Of a DNA stretch of 64,000 nt, positions 57,520 through 64,000 are shown piece by piece (positions within the stretch are counted from its first letter, which is position 1; each line of letters starts with the position of its first letter). Source of the DNA: Erigeron canadensis (taxonomy: Eukaryota; Streptophyta; Magnoliopsida; Asterales; Asteraceae). A program made the translations under genes and the position numbers. The stretch lies in assembly GCF_010389155.1 (NCBI RefSeq), contig NC_057761.1:59208587-59272586 (forward strand), given 5' to 3'. The notes below the pieces were generated by a model. The model searched no databases. It worked only from the letters and a program-made list of their open reading frames with translations, and was not told the origin of the DNA.

Positions 57520-57850
57520 TGAAATATTCATTTGAAAACTAAATTTTTTGTGAAAACTAAAAACTGATCAAAACACACTGTGATCTGAATTTAACACAAT
57601 GTTTGTTTTTATAAAACACAATGTGTTTTTATTGTGTAACCTAAAATACGTTGTGTTAAGTTTTAAATCACGGTGTGTTTTTGATAGCGTTGTAAATCGA
57701 AAAATTGTTCAAACACACTGTGATATGAACTTAACACAATGTGTTTTCGAAAAACATATTAAAAACACATTGTGTTAAATTCAGATCACAGTGTGTTTGA
57801 CAGTTTTCTAGTTTTCACGAAAATTTTAGTTTTCAAATGATCAAAATCCT
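57520..57850. mobile_element. MITE with about 75-bp inverted arms (Mutator-like)
   Basis: The arms catttgaaaactaaa, cacactgtgatctgaattta and acacaatgtg are inverted at the right end. The flanks carry the 10-bp direct duplication ccaattgtgg (57510-57519 and 57851-57860). A 9-10-bp duplication favours Mutator. The outermost few bases of the arms do not pair perfectly. Confidence 0.8.
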
Positions 57851-58179
57851 CCAATTGTGGGATTGGGATTAGAATTCTTCCATTACCCTTTCCCCTTTTA
57901 TTGTATTATAAATAAATAATAAATAATAGAAAATATGATTCACTCGATAATAAATTAAAAATTATCAAAATTAAGTGTAATTTTGTATACAAGTGAAGTA
58001 AGGACCAATCAATCTAGATCGATCTACTTCTATAATCTGAATAATCATGATCATATCGTATCCTACATGCATATAAATCTTATTAGATATATTTCTATTT
58101 GGATATAAACTATAACTGAATTCAGTATTAATCCAGAAAAAGAGTAATTTTATTATATTTCTAATAAAAATTATTTATA

Positions 58180-59094
58180 TTCAGATACATGATCTCATTA
58201 ATTTACACTTTTTTGTTTTCCATCAAAAATTTACACTTTTAAGCCCTGAATACTTAATTTATATTTATTTTTAGCCATGAGAGAATTTTTAAAAGGTTAC
58301 AATCATTTAATTAGTTAATAAAGTTTCAACATACGAAATATTGTCTATAAAAATTTATTTCAAAACGTAATAACTTATTAACAAATATTAGATTAGATTT
58401 CTATAGATTATAAACTTTAATATTTAGTTATCACAAAACATGGGACGATCACATAACAAAACACGATTTATAACAGAGTGTTACTTGAATACTAAATCCA
58501 AATCAATATGAACTCCATTCAAGATTCATACGATCTCTAATCAAAAAGGTGCATAATTGTCTACTTGTTTATATATTAGTTCGTAATAATGTTTAAAGTT
58601 ACAGTTGTCACACAAATAAAGAGTCTTAATTGTTATAAAAAAATATAAAAACAATTCTAATTGTTATCTAACAATCAAATGACAGGTGATTGAAAATAAA
58701 ACTATGCGTGTTATGGGTTCGCATCATGATCAATTACATATACTTGAATGTCAAATACATGATTACAAGTATGTTTATATACTTTAATTCTTAATTAATT
58801 ATCTTTCATAATAATATCACATTATGAGTACAACTTGGTTCAAAATATTCTCTAATAAAGAAATTATTATAACACGTGCCTTGTGGAATGACTACGCCAA
58901 ACAGTTCCATCAATATGTCTCGGCTGATAATGACGATAACGAACCTATGATTATTGTGTTAAAACTTGCAAAATATAACACTTAGAACCGTATAACTTTA
59001 AAATTATAGGCTTCTATGATTTAAATATATGAGGATCTAATATTGTTAATATCGTAAACCCGTGTCCAGTATTAGATACGGGTCTAAAATCTAG
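58180..59094 (+). mobile_element. Helitron, copy 2 (family of 31510-32310)
   Basis: It ends tctaaaatCTAG (59091-59094, followed by T) after a cccgtgt...atacggg hairpin. It matches 31690-32310 along its length (tcattaatttacactttttt, gtgccttgtggaatgactac, ccatcaatatgtct). The 5' end is not resolved. Confidence 0.8.
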
Positions 59095-59136
59095 TACATA
59101 ATTATAATAAAAATAATAAGTTTTAATGTTTCAAAA

Positions 59137-59531
59137 TCTCTATACTAAATAAAAGAAAATTGTTATGACATCACTAAGTTTTAATGTTCTTTTTAACTTT
59201 ATTTATTTATGATGTCATAAAAACTTTCCTTTTAAAATTGATTACATTTTTATTTTTGTTATTTAATTAAGGATGTTTTTTTTTTTAAAAATATTTTTAT
59301 TTTCTTTTAAAAACTCTAATAATATATACATGGTAATCATTTCAATAATTAATTTTGCCATAATAGAATTTTAAATTATTCGCAAATATTATGCGGGTTA
59401 ATAAGTTAATTATAAGGTATATTATTTCGAGGTTATGAGTACCGTTGGACTGCTGCAACTTCAATGACGAAGATACGTTTTTATAAAACTTTTATCAATA
59501 TGCCCGGGTTGAACTCGGGTTAATAAGCTAG
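59137..59531 (+). mobile_element. non-autonomous Helitron directly beside copy 2
   Basis: It starts TCTCTATACTAAATAAAAG (preceded by A) and ends aagCTAG (followed by T). A hairpin, CCCGGGTTGAACTCGGG, lies at 59503-59519, about 8 bp before the terminus. Confidence 0.8.
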
Positions 59532-59872
59532 TTAAATAAAAAATAATACGGAGTAATAACTTTTTAAAATAACTGATTTATATAGTCCAATAAATAAATA
59601 ATATTGTATCAGACTACGAACAGTTTAGCAAATCCAACTCTCACAATTCGTTTACAACTAAATGTATATATAGATTGTATATATCGGATGAATACTACTG
59701 TAATAATATAACTAATTTCTTGTATATAATGTAAACAACGTTCTTTTATAGAAAAACAAAATAATCTAAACTTATAATATTGTATGAGACGATCGAATCC
59801 TAATACAAATGTAACATCTATATCTAGATAGCGTCCAATCCGGTTACGATTATCCACATTGTTTTAATTTCT

Positions 59873-59882
59873 CTATAAATAC
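59873..59882 (+). promoter_or_regulatory. TATA box of the STP gene
   Basis: ctataaatac lies 75-84 bp before the ATG at 59957 and is followed by a pyrimidine stretch (ctctttttttcccc) suited to a transcription start. A CCAAT at about 59835 is in a plausible position. Confidence 0.6.
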
Positions 59883-59956
59883 ACTCTTTTTTTCCCCATA
59901 GTTTTCCTATTACAATTCAGTACGTACGTAGCTAGTTGAACAAATATTATTCGATA

Positions 59957-62005
59957 ATGGCTGTTGGTGGTGCTATCGGCGGTAGCTCAAAGGCGTACCC
60001 TGGAGAGCTTACACGTAGCGTGGTCATAGCAAGTTTGGTGGCAGCTTGTGGCGGTTTGATCTTTGGTTACGACATTGGAATTTCAGGTGGTGTGACCTCC
60101 ATGCCATCCTTTTTGGAACACTTCTTTCCAAGTGTTTACAAAAAGCAGCAGGACACCCAAGCTTCTAGCAATCAATATTGTAAGTTTAATAGTTGGACAT
60201 TGACCATGTTCACCTCATCCTTATACTTGGCTGCTCTCTTCGCGGCATGGGCTGCATCATTCATAACCAAACGTTACGGACGGAAAATTTCCATGCTCAT
60301 CGGTGGTGTTACTTTCTGTGCCGGGGCACTCTTGAACGCCTTTGCTCTGAATCTTCTCATGCTTATCTTTGGTCGCATTCTTCTTGGTATTGGTATCGGC
60401 TTTGCTAATCAGGTAACTAATTAATATATGTTCAGCTTATCATACATGTATCTGTTACTTTAAGTGTTACACTGTTTAGGATATATATGTTTATCTAATG
60501 TTTTTGTAAGGTTTTATTTAATTTCTTATGTATCTAAATCAAATTTTTGTTTCATAATATTGAATGCTTTCTTGTTTTTATATATATTTGTAGTCCGTGC
60601 CTCTATATCTGTCGGAGATAGCTCCATACAAGCATCGTGGTGCACTCAACATGCTATTTCAACTCTCAATCACCATTGGAATTTTGATTGCCAACTTGGT
60701 CAATTTTGGGTTTGCCAAAATCAACGGTGGATGGGGTTGGCGGTTGAGCTTGGGCGGCGCGATTGTTCCTGCGGTAGTGTTTATTGTTGGCTCCTTAACC
60801 CTATCCGATACACCAAACTCGCTTATCGAACGTGGAAACATCGTAGAAGCGAAAGCAAGATTACTAAAAATTCGTGGTGTTGACAATGTGGATGAAGAAT
60901 TCAAAGATCTTGTTGCCGCTAGCGAAGAATCCAAAAAGATCGAACAACCATGGATAAATCTTTTTAAGGATAGAAAGTACAGGCCTCAAGTATGTTTTGC
61001 GTTTCTCATTCCGTTTTTCCAACAATTCACCGGGATGAACGTTTTCATGTTTTACGCTCCGGTTTTGTTTCAAACAATGGGTTTTGGAGCTAACGCGTCG
61101 TTATATTCCACTGTTATTACCGGAGGCGTTAACATGATAGCCACTTTGGTTTCAATTTATACCGTCGATAAAATGGGGAGAAGGTTTCTGTTTATTGAAG
61201 GTGGTATTCAAATGTTCATATGTCAGGTATATATCTTTTCTAAATTACATACTATACACACATATTTTGTTTCTCTATCTTTTATATATATATATATATA
61301 CTTATGATGATAATGTAGATACTAATCGAATATTGGTTGATGACGTTAATATTTTGTAGATTGCGATTACAATTGCAATCGCATTGAAGTTTGGAGTAAG
61401 TGGAAACCCTGGGGAGCTTCAGATGTGGTATGCTATTCTCGTAGTTGTGTTCATCTGCATCTACATTATGGGGTTTGCGTGGTCTTGGGGTCCGTTAGGG
61501 TGGCTCGTGCCTAGTGAAATCTTCCCACTCGAGATTCGATCAACCGCACAAGCTATTAATGTTTCTGTCAACATGATATGCACGTTTTTCATTGCACAAA
61601 TCTTCCTCCAAATGTTGTGCGCAATGAGGTATGTATAATATATACTCGCAATTTAACTAATCTGTAGTTTACATACTGTATTTTTTTTTTATATATTTTA
61701 GAATACAATTTTTGTAACCTTGTATCTATACATAGCTTACATTCTATATACATGTTTTTTTCTATAGGTTTGGACTCTTCATCTTCTTTATGTTTTTTGT
61801 GATCGTGATGACTATTTTCGTCTACTATTTTCTACCGGAGACGAAGGGAATTCCTATTGAAGAGATGGCTGGAATTTGGAGGGAACACTGGTATTGGAAA
61901 AGATTTGTTCCCGCTGATGATGGATCTAAGGATTTAAAGAAGAAGATTGAATTAGAAGAAATCGTAGTAAAGCAAAAGGAGGACGAAAACGAGAAAATCA
62001 ACTAA
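59957..62005 (+). CDS. STP-type hexose/H+ symporter (sugar transport protein)
   Basis: Exons 59957-60412, 60594-61226, 61360-61628 and 61768-62005 join to 531 residues. It is a complete 12-helix major-facilitator sugar porter: [113 protein letters not shown] and [12 protein letters not shown]. The extracellular loop Cys (SNQYCKFNS) and the late Cys ([10 protein letters not shown]) occupy the positions of the lid disulphide known from STP10. From family knowledge it imports glucose-type monosaccharides across the plasma membrane with protons. The exact STP member cannot be assigned by eye. The ATG at 59957 gives the family MAVGG-type start. Confidence 0.95.
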
Positions 62006-62779
62006 AGTTATCAAATATTTATTTAGCTTCTTTTTATTTAGTTATTAGTTTCCTTAGGGCGATTTTTGGTTTTATGTTTTATTACAACGATCATGACATT
62101 ATCTTTATTTCTGTTTGTGTTCTACGTACTTCTTACAACGCATGCCACATTCAAAAAATTTATTATATGCCTATGTTTTATCAGGTTAACAATATATATT
62201 GTTATCATTGGGGATTTGTGGTATGTTTTATCGTATGTGGCTTACTTTAATTAAACAATTTGTTTGATCATGATGATTCATATGGTTTGTTAGTTCTACA
62301 AACCTTTATTAGTGTACCAAGAATTGCAAAACAACACATGTCAATGACTTGGAGCAACCCAAGGTTATTATATATAGAATGCTAGAATAGTAGAGATTAA
62401 GTCTAAACTTTTGAAGTGTTCTTTATCAATCAACATTCTTCTAGTTCTATATTATCAAACAATCAGTTACATATGACTTATAGAGATCTACATTTCGAAA
62501 CCTTGGGAAACTCTGCATGTATTTTGAGCACAACTTATTGTTCCATTTGTTACATTAGGAAACTGGGAATAATCAATAGCTGAAAATTGGGCAAATTGAC
62601 TTTCACCTTGTAGAGTCATGTGAGTTATATAGGGGTGTTTGGATGTGTGTTTTTAGTAATAAACAGAGAATGTGGAAAAAAAACTGATTATGATCTGATA
62701 ATGCACGGTCAAAACAATGAAATTTTGAGAAGATTTAAAAAAAAAACAATAATGAAATTTTGATTAGAATAAAGATTTT
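62006..62779. other. STP 3' flank, no gene seen
   Basis: The 3' UTR is likely in the first 250 bp; the rest is AT-rich without a supported feature. Confidence 0.5.
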
Positions 62780-63290
62780 CATTAGTGACAATGTTATATC
62801 ATTCTAGTTCTCAATCAAGTTTGTATGATTTGATCAACTAACTGGCCGGTCCATCTGGCATTCCTCTTCAATGAGTATGCATTGAAGAGTCAATTTGAAA
62901 CAAGCATATATACGCAGGTTATCTTGATATTATAGATTTATATCGATCAGTTTCTGTAGCTATGACTAATAAATAGAACTGGCAAAATAGACAAAAGTGT
63001 TCATGGGTCATCCAAAGCCAGCCACTATATATCTTAGAACATATGTTTCAACACGAACCCAGTTTGAATTGTAACCCAACCCATCCCACCCAATAAGCTC
63101 TTTCTATTTGAAAAGAGTCTCTCAGAGGTCAAGGTACAATGCTCTGGGGCGCTGATCAGTACTCGCTAGTTTTTGATGACTTATAAAAAAAAGTGAATTG
63201 CGTGTGTAGCGTGGGGGAAGCTAAAGTTTTGTCCAAACTATTTGACTAGTTACATGCACTCGTAAGATGGGTTCAGAGTAGTTACAATGT
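62780..63290 (+). pseudogene. decayed partial copy of the nucleotide-sugar transporter gene
   Basis: About 62800-63130 matches transporter exon 8 and its flanking introns (52668-53050), including tcaatgagtatgcattgaag and gaaacaagcatatata. About 63165-63275 then matches the transporter 3' flank (55248-55360), for example gtgtagcgtggggg. The 2.2 kb between is missing. The exon 8 acceptor is lost, so it is non-functional. Confidence 0.88.
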
Positions 63291-63494
63291 TTTGATAATC
63301 TGACCGGTCCAACGAGAAACCGACTATATATGTGACCAATCCAGACAATAAAACTTGCAACGTCTGCATGAAGATTCATAAACAAAAATTTGCAGAAGTA
63401 GCACTACGAAACAAACACGTAGATCAAATGTCACATCTTCTTTATAGTTTAACTGCAAAGATGTGACATTTATTTCTCTTTTAAAAACAAAACT

Positions 63495-63826
63495 TGTTAA
63501 CTTGTCACGCACACTTTACATATCTTGCAAATAAATTCAACGAGCCTTCTTAACTTTGAACTTATTAACCTCCAGAAATTCTGGGGCACCTCATGCATTT
63601 TCTGCAACATCACCAAAGAATACAATGCCATCAGTAGCGATAACTGTAAACCAACAATGCTATCAAAAAAGACGTTTTAAGAATCATATGTTAAAAATCA
63701 TTACTTATAAGCTATGAGGAGCAGTAAAAAATACAACTTACAGAGCTGAAAATTACCTCAATGAAACTACGGATTGCACTTGTCTCTGATCCTTTTGGTT
63801 CCTTCAGGTAATTAAATGTATTATAC
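63495..63826 (-). pseudogene. linker-histone-domain fragment of a TRB/SMH-type telomere-binding protein
   Basis: Two minus-strand exons are readable: 63826-63757 (YNTFNYLKEPKGSETSAIRS then FIE) and 63601 to about 63530 (KMHEVPQNFWRLISSKLRRL then VEF), joined in phase by a GT-AG intron. They match the H1/H5 domain of single-MYB-histone proteins (LKEP.GSD.SAI..FIE, HEVPQNFRRLLSS.LRRLV). Relative to the family, about five residues after YNT are missing and the frame ends in a stop soon after LRRLV. The copy therefore looks decayed, although the part holding the MYB domain would lie beyond the right edge of the window. Confidence 0.6.
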
Positions 63827-64000
63827 CTACACCACGGTACAAATAATCCTGAATATCATCCAAAAAGAAAACAAAAAGGGAAAAAAAACACAATTTCAAG
63901 TTGTCACATATATACTTTGAAGTGGTATTTCCATCTAATAAGCAATATTTTGAACCATCGTCCATATGGGCATCATTAGATGCCGGATCAGCGGCTATAG

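Noticed and set aside
59609..59857. 82-codon minus-strand open frame upstream of the STP gene
   Set aside because: AT-rich, lies in the STP promoter region, and has no similarity to any family I know.

Overview
This window is AT-rich plant nuclear DNA. Genes are multi-exon with GT-AG introns, and the spaces between them are filled with plant transposons (hAT, Mutator, PIF/Harbinger, CACTA, Helitron, SINE, LINE and LTR types). Gene content (PTI1-like kinase, GEMIN2, FBD-type and FBA-type F-box genes, chitinase-like protein, CMP-sialic-acid-transporter-like carrier, STP hexose carrier) fits a eudicot. An asterid, possibly Asteraceae, is my guess from repeat and F-box style only. All exon coordinates were worked out by hand from splice sites, reading phase and family conservation; every intact model keeps an open frame across its joins.

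Layout. 2.0-6.3 kb: intact PTI1-like kinase gene. 8.3-16.1 kb: two F-box/FBD-LRR genes, the first intact and the second with a nonsense codon. Both are followed by DNA homologous to the last codons and 3' flank of the kinase gene. 18.0-21.9 kb: intact GEMIN2 (SMN-complex) gene with a tRNA-derived SINE in intron 1. 22.9-36.5 kb: a rearranged block with a frameshifted FBA-type F-box pseudogene carrying a hAT insertion just before its ATG, a copy of GEMIN2 exons 2-3 lying in frame upstream of CACTA-type (Transposase_24-like) exons, a CACTA right end, several Helitrons, the intact FBA F-box paralogue, a copied piece of GEMIN2 intron 3 and a third F-box fragment. 38.9-40.4 kb: a third, intact FBD F-box gene. 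41.1-43.1 kb, minus strand: chitinase-like protein with a replaced catalytic motif. 46.1-48.1 kb: a 2-kb solo LTR with a perfect 5-bp target duplication. 50.0-55.1 kb: a 14-exon nucleotide-sugar transporter. 56.3-59.6 kb: MITEs and Helitrons. 60.0-62.0 kb: STP-type hexose/H+ symporter. 62.8-63.3 kb: decayed duplicate of part of the transporter gene. 63.5-64.0 kb, minus strand: fragment of a linker-histone (H1/H5) domain like that of telomere-repeat-binding (TRB/SMH) proteins.

The genes do not form one pathway. The window's main interest is how it was assembled: a kinase/transporter pair that I recall as neighbours in Arabidopsis appears here split by about 44 kb of F-box duplications and transposons. 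Along the way, pieces of both resident housekeeping genes (PTI1-like 3' end, GEMIN2 exons) were copied into new contexts. The best candidate for something undescribed is the in-frame GEMIN2-transposase arrangement at 25.8-28.5 kb.
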